Positions 24,093-33,161 of a DNA stretch of 64,000 bases are shown here, one piece after another. The position numbers and the translations under genes are program-made. Source of the DNA: Bog-756 sp963777665 (lineage in GTDB: Bacteria; Actinomycetota; Acidimicrobiia; Acidimicrobiales; RAAP-2); the NCBI GenBank assembly GCA_963777665.1, contig CAVZRJ010000012.1, positions 124,001-188,000 on the forward strand, written 5' to 3'. Each line of letters begins with the position of its first letter. The first letter of the stretch is position 1. The notes under the pieces were generated by a model. It was not told the origin of the DNA. It saw only the letters and a program-made list of their open reading frames with translations, and ran no database searches.

Positions 24093-26465
24093 ATGCAGCG
24101 AGGGACCTCAATCCAGCATGTGCAGGCGGTCGTCGACATCGAGGACCGGGTTCTTCGCAACTACTGGGTGACCCAGACCTACTCCGACCTGGCCGCCGCT
24201 CTCACCGGTCTCTTCGGAGCCGATACCGCCAACTGGTGCACCTTCGCGACGTGGGCGTCATGGACCGTGGGCCGGAACCTGCGGGGCGACGAGCTGCCGG
24301 GATGGCTGCACCGGCGGGTCGTCCTGCCCGACGGGATGATGGGGCTCGCCCGAGCGGCAAACGAATCCGTTCGCAACGCGCATCCCGGCGGGGATGTTCA
24401 CCATCTGCTGCCCGAGCATGTCGGTGACGTTCTCCGTTCGCACTTCGGCGTGTGCGCCACCTCCCTCTCGGACGGCAACACCGAGGTCTTCGCCGAGATT
24501 GCTCCCGTCGCCGCCCTGTTGCTCGCGTCCACCGTTGATGCCGGTGACGCTCCTCCGTCGGTGGCCCGCGAGCGCGTGTTGGCCGCCTGCGATGGCGCTC
24601 TGGAGTTCGAGGGCCGGAACCGGCTACGGGACGGGTTCTCCTTGTGGTGCGATGCGATAGCGGAGGAGGATCCGCGCCTGCGGAGCCAGCTCATACTCGG
24701 CGGGTCGCTTCAGCTCGGAGCCCACGAGCAGAACCACCTCCAGCAGCCGATCGCCGCCAGCATGGTGATGGGACTCGACCGGTCGCTCGGCCTGCTCAAG
24801 GAACGGATGACGACTGATCTACGGGTTCCCCGGCCAGTCGAACGTCTGATCGACGAGGCACTCGACCCTCTCGCCCGGGCCGCCGCACAGAAGTGGGGCG
24901 ACCTGATGACCGAGATGCTCGGTACCATCCAGACTCCCGACGGCGTGCTGCGCCTCGACCACGACGTCCCACCGCTGCCAGGAGAGCCCTTTGTCCCTCC
25001 TGAGCTCGATCCCGTGGTGGTCGGGGGCCTCGCTGAAGTGCTCAAGCGGTTCGACCGGGCCGGAAGTGACGGGCTCGGCAGTCGGGCTGAGGACTGGATG
25101 GTCCTCGACCACCGCATGAACTTCATCAGCAACCTGTTCCTTTCCAGGCACCACCGTCAGTCTCTGTTTCGGGCCCCGTTCACCTCAGAGGAACTTGCCG
25201 ACATCGAGGCCGACCACATTCCCGAACCGTCCCTCCGGCAATCGGGTTCTCGCTCCCGCATCGACGTTCGGACCGAGCGGGGGCTGCTGCCACCCCAATC
25301 TGTTGGGGTGGACCGCTTTACGGACTCGTTCATGGAGGAACTACGAGCTACCGGCGATCAACCAGCCGATGCCGCGGTCGCCTCCTTCTTCGAGACAACT
25401 GGCCTGCACCACGACGCGCTCTACCGCAGGTTGGCGTCGACTTCGGCTTGGCGCGCCGCGGACGAAGACCTGCCGGGTGTCGCCGAGTTCGTGACGGAGG
25501 TGACACCCTGGCCGACCTGGGCCGACGCCGAGTTGATTCGCGAGGGGCAGCGGGTCTTCGGCGAGTTCGGCCCCCAGCTGGGCATGGGCCTCTTCATGGC
25601 GAGCCTGCCGGCCGACTACGGATTCGCCAAGGGCGTCCAGGCGCTCGCCCGCACAGCGCGGCTGAGCAGAGACCCGAAGCGACGGTACGTGGAGACCGGC
25701 CAGATGATCATCGACGCAATGACGCCGGGCGCCCTCGAACCAGGTAAGCGCGGCTATCGAACTGTCCGCCATGTGCGCCTGATGCATGCGGCCGTTCGCC
25801 ACGTCCTTCTACGGCCCGACGAGATCGATGGCGGGAGCATCGGCGCCAGCAAGGTGCCACCGTGGGACGACGCTCTGGGCGTCCCCATCAATCAGCTGCA
25901 GTTGCTCGGCACGCTGCTTTCCTTCGGAGTCCAAGGCATCGAGTCCCTTGCGCGGTCGGGCGTGCGCTTGAGCCGTGATCGGGCTGAGGCCTACATCCAC
26001 GTCTGGAACCTGGTGGGGCAGCAGATCGGCATCATCGACGACCTGCTGCCGCTGTCCCTGGACGATTCCGAGGTGCTCTGGGAGCGGGGCAAGCAAAAGG
26101 AGTACGGGCCGACCGACGAGGGCAGAGAGCTGACCGCGGCCGCGATCGAGTGCATGCAGGAGCTGTTCGGGTTCACCCACCTGCCAGGGCTCCCCGCCAC
26201 CGGCATCCGGTTCTACCTCGGCGACGAGACGGCCGACATGCTGGGCGTCCCTCGTTCCGACTGGACCCGCCTCCTCTTCGAAATGATGCGCCAGACCGAT
26301 TGGCTGTACAGCTACGCGCTGGTGCGTCTCCCGGGTACCGGCCCTCTCGCAGCGGCGCTCGGTCGACGCATCTGGCAGGGGTTCGAGAGGTACGGGCGTG
26401 ACGGGGACCGACCACGGTTCGAGGTCACCGACGAGTTAAGGGCGGCGTGGAGGCTGGGCGCCTAG
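24093..26465 (+). CDS. Large fusion: uncharacterised N-terminal domain plus MpaB/DUF2236-type oxygenase domain
   Basis: 790 residues from ATG 24093, preceded by GGGAGCGGGA. The N-terminal ~430 residues are soluble, with a conserved-looking core NYWVTQTYSDLAAAL, ANWCTFATWASWTVGRNLRG and later LQLGAHEQNHLQQPI. The C-terminal ~340 residues belong to the ER-bound oxygenase MpaB/rubber-oxygenase (DUF2236) family: RTVRHVRLMHAAVRH with the proposed heme histidines, then VPINQLQLLGTLLSFG and AEAYIHVWNLVGQQIG. Members cleave unsaturated isoprenoid chains or have unknown roles. No signal peptide, so cytoplasmic. The fusion roughly doubles the usual DUF2236 length. It follows the broken dehydrogenase without an obvious operon link. 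Confidence 0.75.
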   Translation: MQRGTSIQHVQAVVDIEDRVLRNYWVTQTYSDLAAALTGLFGADTANWCTFATWASWTVGRNLRGDELPGWLHRRVVLPDGMMGLARAANESVRNAHPGGDVHHLLPEHVGDVLRSHFGVCATSLSDGNTEVFAEIAPVAALLLASTVDAGDAPPSVARERVLAACDGALEFEGRNRLRDGFSLWCDAIAEEDPRLRSQLILGGSLQLGAHEQNHLQQPIAASMVMGLDRSLGLLKERMTTDLRVPRPVERLIDEALDPLARAAAQKWGDLMTEMLGTIQTPDGVLRLDHDVPPLPGEPFVPPELDPVVVGGLAEVLKRFDRAGSDGLGSRAEDWMVLDHRMNFISNLFLSRHHRQSLFRAPFTSEELADIEADHIPEPSLRQSGSRSRIDVRTERGLLPPQSVGVDRFTDSFMEELRATGDQPADAAVASFFETTGLHHDALYRRLASTSAWRAADEDLPGVAEFVTEVTPWPTWADAELIREGQRVFGEFGPQLGMGLFMASLPADYGFAKGVQALARTARLSRDPKRRYVETGQMIIDAMTPGALEPGKRGYRTVRHVRLMHAAVRHVLLRPDEIDGGSIGASKVPPWDDALGVPINQLQLLGTLLSFGVQGIESLARSGVRLSRDRAEAYIHVWNLVGQQIGIIDDLLPLSLDDSEVLWERGKQKEYGPTDEGRELTAAAIECMQELFGFTHLPGLPATGIRFYLGDETADMLGVPRSDWTRLLFEMMRQTDWLYSYALVRLPGTGPLAAALGRRIWQGFERYGRDGDRPRFEVTDELRAAWRLGA

Positions 26466-26567
26466 CCCGACACGCGAGGCGCTGGCCCTTGTGCGTCGAT
26501 GGAAGGCGTTCGTCGGCATGGCGACGACTCGGGGGTTACCGTTGTTCGGCCGAGGGAAGGGAGCGTA

Positions 26568-29500
26568 ATGACCACGGAGAGCGTGGCGGTCTTGTTCACC
26601 GACATGGTCGATTCAACGGCGTTGTTCCAGCGCCTGTTGCCCGAGGCGGCCGATCACTGTCGGCACGAGCACTTCACTCTCCTGCGCAGAGCTCTCTCAA
26701 CAGCGGGCGGAACCGAGGTCAAGAACTTGGGGGACGGCCTCATGGCCGTTTTCTCCTCGGCTTCGGCGGCCGTGTCATGCGCCGTGTCGATGCAGCAAGC
26801 CGTCGAGCAGGACAACTGCTCCCGAAGCGACGCCGTCATGCTCCGGATCGGCCTGAGCGCTGGGGAGGTGGCACACGAGGAAGACGACTATTTCGGCGAT
26901 CCGGTCATCGAAGCCGCCCGTCTGTGCGCGACGTGCGAACCAGGTCAGATCCTCGCGTCCGACCTGGCACGGATGCTGGCCGGGCGGCGCATCCAAGCCG
27001 GATTCCGGCTGGTCGGGCCCGTCGAACTGAAAGGTCTCCCCGAGCCCGTCCAGGTGGTGGAAGTCGAGTGGGAGCCACTGGCGCCCGCCCGCTCTCGGGT
27101 GCCGCTGCCCGGCCGGCTGGCCGCCCACTGCGCGGCGAGAATGGACCTGGTCGGTCGCGAGGCGGAGCTGGCCACATTGGCCAGTGCCGCCGAGCGGGTC
27201 TTCTCGGGCGACGGTCGCCACGCGGTCTTCGTCTCGGGTGAGCCCGGCCAGGGCAAGACGACACTCATCGCCGAGGCCTCACGCCTGGCGTTCGAGGATG
27301 GAGCCTGCGTGCTCTTCGGTTACAGCGAGGAGGACCTGTCGACTCCCTACGGGCTCTTTGCCGGGGCGTTCGGTCACTACGCCGAACACGCTCCCGACGA
27401 TCGGTTCCACCAGCTGGTCGGGGCGCACGGAGCCGAGTGGAGTCGCTTCGTTCCGAAGTTCGTGGAGCGGAGCCCCTCCCTGGCGCCATCCAAGGCCAGC
27501 GATCCCGACTCAGAGCGCTACCTTCTCTTTGCTGCCACAGCCGATCTGCTGAGCGGGATGTCGCAGGACGAGCCGGTGGTACTCGTCCTCGATGATCTGC
27601 AGTGGGCGGACCCCGGCAGTCTGGCCCTCCTGCGCCACTTGATGTCAACCGATGGTCAGCGCATGCGGGTACTGATCGCCGGCACATTCCGCAGCAGCGA
27701 GCTGTCTGTGACGCCGGCCCTGCGTGAGACGCTCGAGATGCTCTGGCGTCACCACGGGGTATCCCGGGTCGAGCTCGGCGGGCTCGACCCGTCATCGGTC
27801 GAGGCGCTGCTGGCCGGGGTCATTGGCCGACCGGTCGATGCCGAGGTCAGCCGACTCGCTGAGATCGTCCACCAGGAGACGAGCGGAAACCCGTTCTTCG
27901 TGACCGAGGTGCTCCGCCACCTGTTGGACACCGAGGTTCTCGTCGAGGCTGAGGGCGACGGAGCCGCTCCAGACGTACACTTCCTCGATCGGATCGACCT
28001 GCCCACCAGCGTCCGCGAGGTGGTGTCCGGACGGGTGGCGCGGCTCGGATCGGACGCGGAGCGAGTGCTCTCGACCGCCGCGGTGATCGGCACAGTCTTC
28101 GATCTCGAACTGCTCGCAGGGGCCACCCAGGTTGCCCCTGAGCCTCTGCTCGACGTCCTTGACGCCGCGGAAAGTGCGTTCTTGGTGACTGGGGTCGACG
28201 GCCCTTCCGGTCGGTTCGCGTTCAGCCATGCGCTGGTCCAGCGGACCCTCTACGACGGACTGGGTGCGACACGTCGCGCCTTCATCCACGAGCGGGTCGC
28301 CCGTGCGCTCGAGGAACTGGCCGACGTCCGGGGAGAGGACCGCGTGGGCGAGCTGGCCCACCACTGGCTGGCCGCTCCCCGGCCCTCAAACCTGCCGAAA
28401 GCGCTCCGCTACTCGCACCGTGCGGGCACGCTTGCTCTCGAATCGCTGGCCCCCGGCGACGCCGCCAGGCATTTCGCCAGCGCGCTCGAACTCGCTCAGC
28501 GGAGCGACCGGGTCAACGCGCAGGTGATGGTCGACTTGGCCATCGGCCTCGGCACCGCCCAGCGACAGGTCGGTGACCCCGCTTACCGTGACACCCTGCT
28601 TGGCGCGGCCCGGGATGCCGATCGCCTCGACGATGTCGGTCGGCTGGTCATCGCCTGCCTCGCCAATGACCGCGGCTTCTACAGCGCCGTCGGCTCCGCC
28701 GATACCGAGAAGATCGATGCGCTGGAGCGGGCTCTTGCCAAGGTCGAACCTGACCACCCAGACAGGGCACTCGTCCTCGCCACCTTGTGCTCCGAGCTCA
28801 CCCACGGTAGCTCGCTCGAGCGGCGACAGTCCCTGGCCGACGAGGCCATCGCGATCGCTAAGCGGTCGGGGGACGAGGCGGTGTTGGTGCGCGTTCTCAA
28901 CCACGTGCACATCCCGCTCCAGGTCCCTTCCATGCTCGAGCGCACCGAAGCACGGACCGCCGAGGGCCTCGAGCTGGCCGAGCGGGTCGGGGATCCGGTG
29001 CTTGTCTTCTGGGCCGCCCAGTGGGGTGTGGAGTCGGCGGCTCGTCGAGGGGACATCGGTGAGATGGATCGATGCCTGGCCATCCACGGCGACATGGCCG
29101 ACGCGCTCGGCCAGCCCCTCTTCTCATGGGGCCATGCCTTCGTCCTGTCGCTTCGGGCCCAGATCGCGGGAGACGCCCAGGCGGCCGAGAAGTTCGCTGT
29201 CGAAGCGCTCGAGATCGGCACCCAGGGCGGTCAGCCCGACGCCGCCCTCATCTTCGCCGGCCAAATGAACATCGTGGCGGGCCAGCTCGGGACGCAGCAC
29301 GAGCTGGTGCCGTTGATCGAGAAGATGGCCCACGAGACCCGGGATATTCCCCGCAGCTTCTTCTTGTCATTGCTGGCCAAGGCGTACGTCGAGGGTGACG
29401 AATTCGCCCAGGCATCCGAGTTGCTCGACGAGTTCGCCGGGATGGGCTACGAGTTGCCCCTCGACCAACTCTGGCTGACGGGCATGGTCGATTTCGCCGA

Positions 29501-29891
29501 GGCGACGATCGAATGCAATGACAGAAGGCATGCGGTCCGGTTGCTCGAGGAGCTCGAGCCATGGTCAGCTCAGCTACCGGCGACGGGCGGGTCGGCTCTC
29601 AGCCCAGTCAGTCACTACCTGGGCGGGCTGGCCACCGTGCTCGGCGATTTCGACCGGGCGGAGCGCTATTTCGAACAGTCCGCCGACATGTGCCGGCGGA
29701 TGGGAGCGATCTTTTTCGGAGCCCGGACCAACCTTCTCTGGGGAAGGATGCTCGTGCGGCGGGGATTGCCGGGCGATGCCGACCGGGGTCATCGGCTGCT
29801 GACCGAGGCCGTCGAGGTGGCCAGATCGCGATCCTACGGCGGGGTCGAACGGCAGGCGACGACGGCGTTGTCGGGGTCAACTGACATCTGA
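26568..29891 (+). CDS. Class III adenylate/guanylate cyclase-like regulator with AAA ATPase and TPR repeats
   Basis: 1107 residues from ATG 26568 with GGAAGGGAG upstream (an earlier in-frame ATG at 26499 lacks one). Residues 1-170 form a class III cyclase homology domain (VLFTDMVDSTALF, NLGDGLMAVF, GLSAGEV, YFGDPVIEAARL). Then an ATPase domain of the signal-transduction (STAND/AAA) type: Walker A GEPGQGKTTL, Walker B VLVLDDLQWAD, and a sensor arginine region. The C-terminal half is helical TPR-like repeats (RRQSLADEAIAIAKRSGD, AERYFEQSADMCRRMG). It probably senses a ligand and makes or binds cyclic nucleotide; target unknown. Unlike LuxR-family relatives it lacks a C-terminal HTH. Confidence 0.85.
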   Translation: MTTESVAVLFTDMVDSTALFQRLLPEAADHCRHEHFTLLRRALSTAGGTEVKNLGDGLMAVFSSASAAVSCAVSMQQAVEQDNCSRSDAVMLRIGLSAGEVAHEEDDYFGDPVIEAARLCATCEPGQILASDLARMLAGRRIQAGFRLVGPVELKGLPEPVQVVEVEWEPLAPARSRVPLPGRLAAHCAARMDLVGREAELATLASAAERVFSGDGRHAVFVSGEPGQGKTTLIAEASRLAFEDGACVLFGYSEEDLSTPYGLFAGAFGHYAEHAPDDRFHQLVGAHGAEWSRFVPKFVERSPSLAPSKASDPDSERYLLFAATADLLSGMSQDEPVVLVLDDLQWADPGSLALLRHLMSTDGQRMRVLIAGTFRSSELSVTPALRETLEMLWRHHGVSRVELGGLDPSSVEALLAGVIGRPVDAEVSRLAEIVHQETSGNPFFVTEVLRHLLDTEVLVEAEGDGAAPDVHFLDRIDLPTSVREVVSGRVARLGSDAERVLSTAAVIGTVFDLELLAGATQVAPEPLLDVLDAAESAFLVTGVDGPSGRFAFSHALVQRTLYDGLGATRRAFIHERVARALEELADVRGEDRVGELAHHWLAAPRPSNLPKALRYSHRAGTLALESLAPGDAARHFASALELAQRSDRVNAQVMVDLAIGLGTAQRQVGDPAYRDTLLGAARDADRLDDVGRLVIACLANDRGFYSAVGSADTEKIDALERALAKVEPDHPDRALVLATLCSELTHGSSLERRQSLADEAIAIAKRSGDEAVLVRVLNHVHIPLQVPSMLERTEARTAEGLELAERVGDPVLVFWAAQWGVESAARRGDIGEMDRCLAIHGDMADALGQPLFSWGHAFVLSLRAQIAGDAQAAEKFAVEALEIGTQGGQPDAALIFAGQMNIVAGQLGTQHELVPLIEKMAHETRDIPRSFFLSLLAKAYVEGDEFAQASELLDEFAGMGYELPLDQLWLTGMVDFAEATIECNDRRHAVRLLEELEPWSAQLPATGGSALSPVSHYLGGLATVLGDFDRAERYFEQSADMCRRMGAIFFGARTNLLWGRMLVRRGLPGDADRGHRLLTEAVEVARSRSYGGVERQATTALSGSTDI

Positions 29892-30041
29892 CAATGCCCT
29901 GTTCCGGAATTCGGGACGGGCACCTTGCCGCCGGCCGCCGGTGACCACGCGCTACTGTCCTGCAAACCGGAACGGCGTCCACGGTTGTAAGGCAGGGCAG
30001 CCGTGCGGTTGCGCGCCGGCGGCGCCAGGCGGAGAGGCGAG

Positions 30042-30917
30042 ATGACCGAGGAGACGGTGTCCGAAGGCGGTGAGCGACAGTCCCAGGGGACCGAATCGGC
30101 AGCGAAGCGCGCCACGTTGCATCGCTACCGGGTGGCGCTGGTCCTCTTCATGGTCGCTGTCGCCCTCGGAGTGACCGCCAAGGCGGTCCTCCCGAGTTCC
30201 TCGCCGGTGTTCGTCCACGGCGCGATTCAGCGGATCACCGTGACCGGCGACCTCGCAGTGTCCGGCGTCGACCTGAAGGAGACGCCGTTGCCTGGTGGGA
30301 CGGGGGTGACCCTGGAGGTAACACTGCGGTCACCAGAGCCCCATCCGCCGACCCAACTCGAGCGCCTCGTCGTTGCGGTGCCCGACTCGTCCAAGCACGG
30401 CGAGCCGTGTCCCAAGGGCGCCTTGTCCTGTCGACCACCGGATTCCGGGGTACGGACAGTCTATGTGCGGTTCCCGTACCGGGAGTGGACCAACACCGGT
30501 ACGAATGGAGCGTCGCCCTACCGTTTCGAGCTGTCGGTACGGATCGACCTCCCCGGGGTGGAGGCAAACCTCGTCCAGGATGACCAGGACGTCGCGGCAG
30601 CTCTGCCCCCGGTCAGTGTGCTCCAGTAGGTGGCCAACTCGACTGCGGCCCCGACCTACGAATCGTCCGTGGTGGTGACCTACAGCCAGTCAGTGAGGAA
30701 CGGCGGTGCCTACACCTGGTCCGACACTGCTGTGGCACCCGTGACGATCGCGAACTTGGAGGTCTGGTCCTACGTCGCGGTTACCTCCGTGCCCGCTGCC
30801 CTCAGTCCTCAGCTGGACAGCGGGACTGACCTGACGGTGGCGGGTCACAACAACAATGCGGTGTTCCTGGCCGGTGCCCTCCTCGGTATCGCCGGGGGCG
30901 CCCTGGTCGGGCGGTGA
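30042..30917 (+). pseudogene. Two-TM membrane protein interrupted by an in-frame TAG
   Basis: The frame opens at ATG 30042 behind GGAGAGG and reads 195 residues (one membrane segment, YRVALVLFMVAVALGVTA, then a beta-rich extracytoplasmic part) to a TAG at 30627-30629. The very next codon, in the same frame, continues VANSTAAPTYESSVV for 95 more residues and ends with another membrane segment (NNNAVFLAGALLGIAGGALVG). Composition is continuous across the stop, and the second half has no ribosome binding site of its own. A CAG-to-TAG change or a base error explains it best; readthrough is an alternative. Function unknown. Confidence 0.6.
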
Positions 30918-30963
30918 CCGAGGCGATCAAGGCGTGATCTGGTCGGGGACGGTTCCGGAGCCG

Positions 30964-31773
30964 TCACTCGGCCCGAGTCGGGCGGCGGATGCGCCACCAC
31001 CGTCTGGGCACGCGTCGGAAGCTCAGAAACAGGCCCACGATGATCAGCGCCAATCCGGTCGCGGCCAGAGGGCCCACCGGAGCGCCGGTGAAGGCGAGGG
31101 GTGATCGGACGGTGCTCTCCGAATAGGGAATGGTCTGGCTGAAGCCGGTGGTCGAGGGTGCTGTGGTCGTGGTGCTGGCGGTCACATTCGCCACCTGTGC
31201 GGCACCGGTAGCGAAGCCCGATGCCACCGAGCTGTCGTTCACACAGGTCCTCCCGACCGAGTCACTGTTCGCGCCATCCGGACAGATCGTTCCCGACCAT
31301 GTGACCGCGTTGGTCGACGCTCCAGTCAGATCGGCGCCGATGAGGTGTGCGCCTGTCAGATTCGCACCATCGAGCACCGCACCCGTCAGGATTGCGTTGC
31401 TGAGGACGGCATCTGTGAGGTCAGCTCCCGTGAGATTCGCTCCGGAAAGATCCGTGCCGGAGAGGTCGACATCGACCAGCGTGGTCTGGGCCACCTGGGC
31501 ATACGAGAGGTCCGCACCGGCAAGTCCGGTCACCGAGCCCGGGGCGAAGGAGCTGTTGTACAGGTCGGCACCACGGAGGTCGACGGGCTTGGGTGGCGGA
31601 TTCGTGAAGCGGATGTTCGGACAGATGGTCACCTGGCCGGGCGACGGGAACGCCACGATCGTGCACCCATCGAGGGTTGTCGCCCAGGACGGCGACGTCC
31701 AGCCCAGGACGGCAGCAAAGGCAATGACGACGACGGCCACGGCGCTCGCACCACGGCCCACCCGCTGCCGCAT
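30964..31773 (-). CDS. Pentapeptide-repeat surface protein with LAxTG sortase signal
   Basis: 269 residues from ATG 31773. A signal peptide (VAVVVIAFAAVLGWTSPSWA) is followed by pentapeptide repeats of the A(D/N)LxG type (LRGADLYNSSF, DLSGTDLSGANLTGADLTDAVL, LDGANLTGAHLIGADLTG), giving a right-handed beta-helix. A Thr/Ser-rich linker leads to LAFTG, a membrane segment (LAATGLALIIVGLFLSF) and an Arg-rich tail, the classic sortase (class E-like LAxTG) wall anchor. It is thus likely covalently attached to the cell wall. The longer open frame upstream was rejected in favour of the signal peptide. Confidence 0.85.
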   Translation of the reverse strand: MRQRVGRGASAVAVVVIAFAAVLGWTSPSWATTLDGCTIVAFPSPGQVTICPNIRFTNPPPKPVDLRGADLYNSSFAPGSVTGLAGADLSYAQVAQTTLVDVDLSGTDLSGANLTGADLTDAVLSNAILTGAVLDGANLTGAHLIGADLTGASTNAVTWSGTICPDGANSDSVGRTCVNDSSVASGFATGAAQVANVTASTTTTAPSTTGFSQTIPYSESTVRSPLAFTGAPVGPLAATGLALIIVGLFLSFRRVPRRWWRIRRPTRAE

Positions 31774-32016
31774 CGTTCGCCTCTGCTCCCTCGACCTTCC
31801 CGCCGGATGGCATTGTCGCACACCCGGAAACGTCCTCGTCGGGCGTGAGGCCTGGCTATTCGATCTGCGCGTTCGCAGTGGCCGGAACCTCCGGAAATGG
31901 AGGTCGAACCGGACAACCCAGGCCACCCGTGCAAGTGATGCGATGAAGGCGGGGGACCTCGCTACCTTGAACGATCCTCGCTCCTGTTGACGCAGTACTC
32001 CGCCAGCCGACGCCGC

Positions 32017-32045
32017 TTGACCCACCCGGACGGAATCGGCATACT
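32017..32045 (+). promoter_or_regulatory. Sigma-70 type promoter of the membrane/CopY operon
   Basis: -35 TTGACC (32017-32022) and -10 CATACT (32040-32045) are separated by exactly 17 bp. Transcription should start near 32052, directly on the ACTAC-N5-GTAGT palindrome, about 90 bp before the GTG at 32141. Confidence 0.55.
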
Positions 32046-32051
32046 GCTACT

Positions 32052-32066
32052 ACTACAAGACGTAGT
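32052..32066. promoter_or_regulatory. Candidate BlaI/CopY-type operator ACTAC-N5-GTAGT
   Basis: A perfect 5-bp inverted repeat with 5-bp spacer (ACTAC AAGAC GTAGT) just downstream of the -10 element. BlaI/CopY-family repressors recognise ACTAC/GTAGT-like dyads (TACA..TGTA in firmicutes), and a repressor of this family is encoded third in the same operon at 33935, so autoregulation is likely. Confidence 0.55.
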
Positions 32067-32140
32067 TGGAAGCCGAGTCGCTGGGTTCGACAGGCATGCT
32101 CCAGTCCCAAGGGCGAAGTAGCGGTCAAGGGAGGACCTGG

Positions 32141-33160
32141 GTGTCGAGGGAGCCGACGTTGAGCGGAGGGGCGGGAGCCCTAGCTCTCTCGTCGGGTGCT
32201 GTGGTCGAGGCGGCCGGGCTTCAGGAGTGGACCAGACCGGATGGTCGGAGAACTCTCCAGCTGGTACTGGCCACCATCTGGCTCGTCGATGGCATCTTGC
32301 AGCTGCAGTCATTCTTCTTCACCAAGAGCTTCGGTCTCCAGATGATCTCGGGCATGTCCCAAGGGAATCCCTCGATCATCGCTCGTCCGATCGACTGGTC
32401 GGGATCGACGATCGGGCACCATGTCGTGCTCATCGACGCCTGTTTCGCGATGGCACAGACGGCTATCGCTGTCGCCATCGCGTGGCGGCCAACGGTCAAG
32501 ATCGGGCTGGCCGTCTCCATTGCCTGGGCGGTCGGCGTGTGGTGGGTGGGTGAGGGGCTCGGGGGCGTCCTCAACGGGACGGCCAATCCCGTCAACGGGG
32601 CACCCGGAGCGGTGATCATCTATGCATTGTTGGCCGTCCTCCTGTGGCCATCGGATCGGGCTGGCCAGAACGCCCCCTTCATCGCAGCACGGGCGGTTGG
32701 TGCAACGGTCGCCAAGGGGCTCTGGTTGGTGCTGTGGGGCTCCCTCTCCTACTTCGCCGTGCTCGGTGCGAACCGGTCGCCGCGAGGTCTCCACAACCTG
32801 ATCACGACCGAGGCCACCGGCGAGCCCGGGTGGGTGGCATGGATCGACCACCATCTGGCCAGCCTGGTGGATCATCGTGGTCTGGTCGTGACGGTGGTGC
32901 TGGCCATGTTGTTGCTCGTGGTGGCGGTCGGTACCTATCTGCCGAGTTCGCTGGCCAATGCGACGGTGGCGTTGGCCGCTCCGATCGGTCTGACGTTCTG
33001 GGTGGTGGGTGAGAACTTCGGATCCCTCTTCACCAACGGGGCCACCGACGTGAACTCCGGTCCCCTCCTCATCCTGCTGGCTGTCTCCTATTGGAGGCTG
33101 TCCCCCAGTCCTGTTCCCGTGGTCGCCGCTGAACCGGCGATTCGTCCCGAAGGAGCCTGA
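32141..33160 (+). CDS. Polytopic membrane protein of unknown function
   Basis: 339 residues from GTG 32141, supported by GGGAGG at 32129-32134; the earlier in-frame TTG at 32066 overlaps the putative operator and lacks a site. Eight or so hydrophobic segments (LQLVLATIWLVDGILQLQ, VVLIDACFAMAQTAIAVAIAW, AVIIYALLAVLLWP, VVTVVLAMLLLVVAVGTYL, and others) with LQSFFFTK and ATDVNSGPL motifs between. It is separated by 1 bp from the DUF5134 gene and shares an operon with a CopY-type regulator, suggesting a role in copper or metal stress at the membrane, but no metal-binding motif is obvious in this protein. Confidence 0.75.
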   Translation: MSREPTLSGGAGALALSSGAVVEAAGLQEWTRPDGRRTLQLVLATIWLVDGILQLQSFFFTKSFGLQMISGMSQGNPSIIARPIDWSGSTIGHHVVLIDACFAMAQTAIAVAIAWRPTVKIGLAVSIAWAVGVWWVGEGLGGVLNGTANPVNGAPGAVIIYALLAVLLWPSDRAGQNAPFIAARAVGATVAKGLWLVLWGSLSYFAVLGANRSPRGLHNLITTEATGEPGWVAWIDHHLASLVDHRGLVVTVVLAMLLLVVAVGTYLPSSLANATVALAAPIGLTFWVVGENFGSLFTNGATDVNSGPLLILLAVSYWRLSPSPVPVVAAEPAIRPEGA

Positions 33161-33161
33161 C

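Larger units (their letters stand above)
31774..32140. other. Divergent regulatory region
   Basis: About 370 bp without a gene, between the pentapeptide protein (-) and the membrane operon at 32141 (+). It contains the promoter and operator described at 32017-32066; the proximal ~240 bp shows nothing else recognisable. Confidence 0.6.

Noticed and set aside
24093..26465. Joining the broken alcohol dehydrogenase to the MpaB-type gene as one polyprotein
   Set aside because: The dehydrogenase frame stops at 24016, and the downstream gene has its own purine-rich ribosome binding site before ATG 24093.
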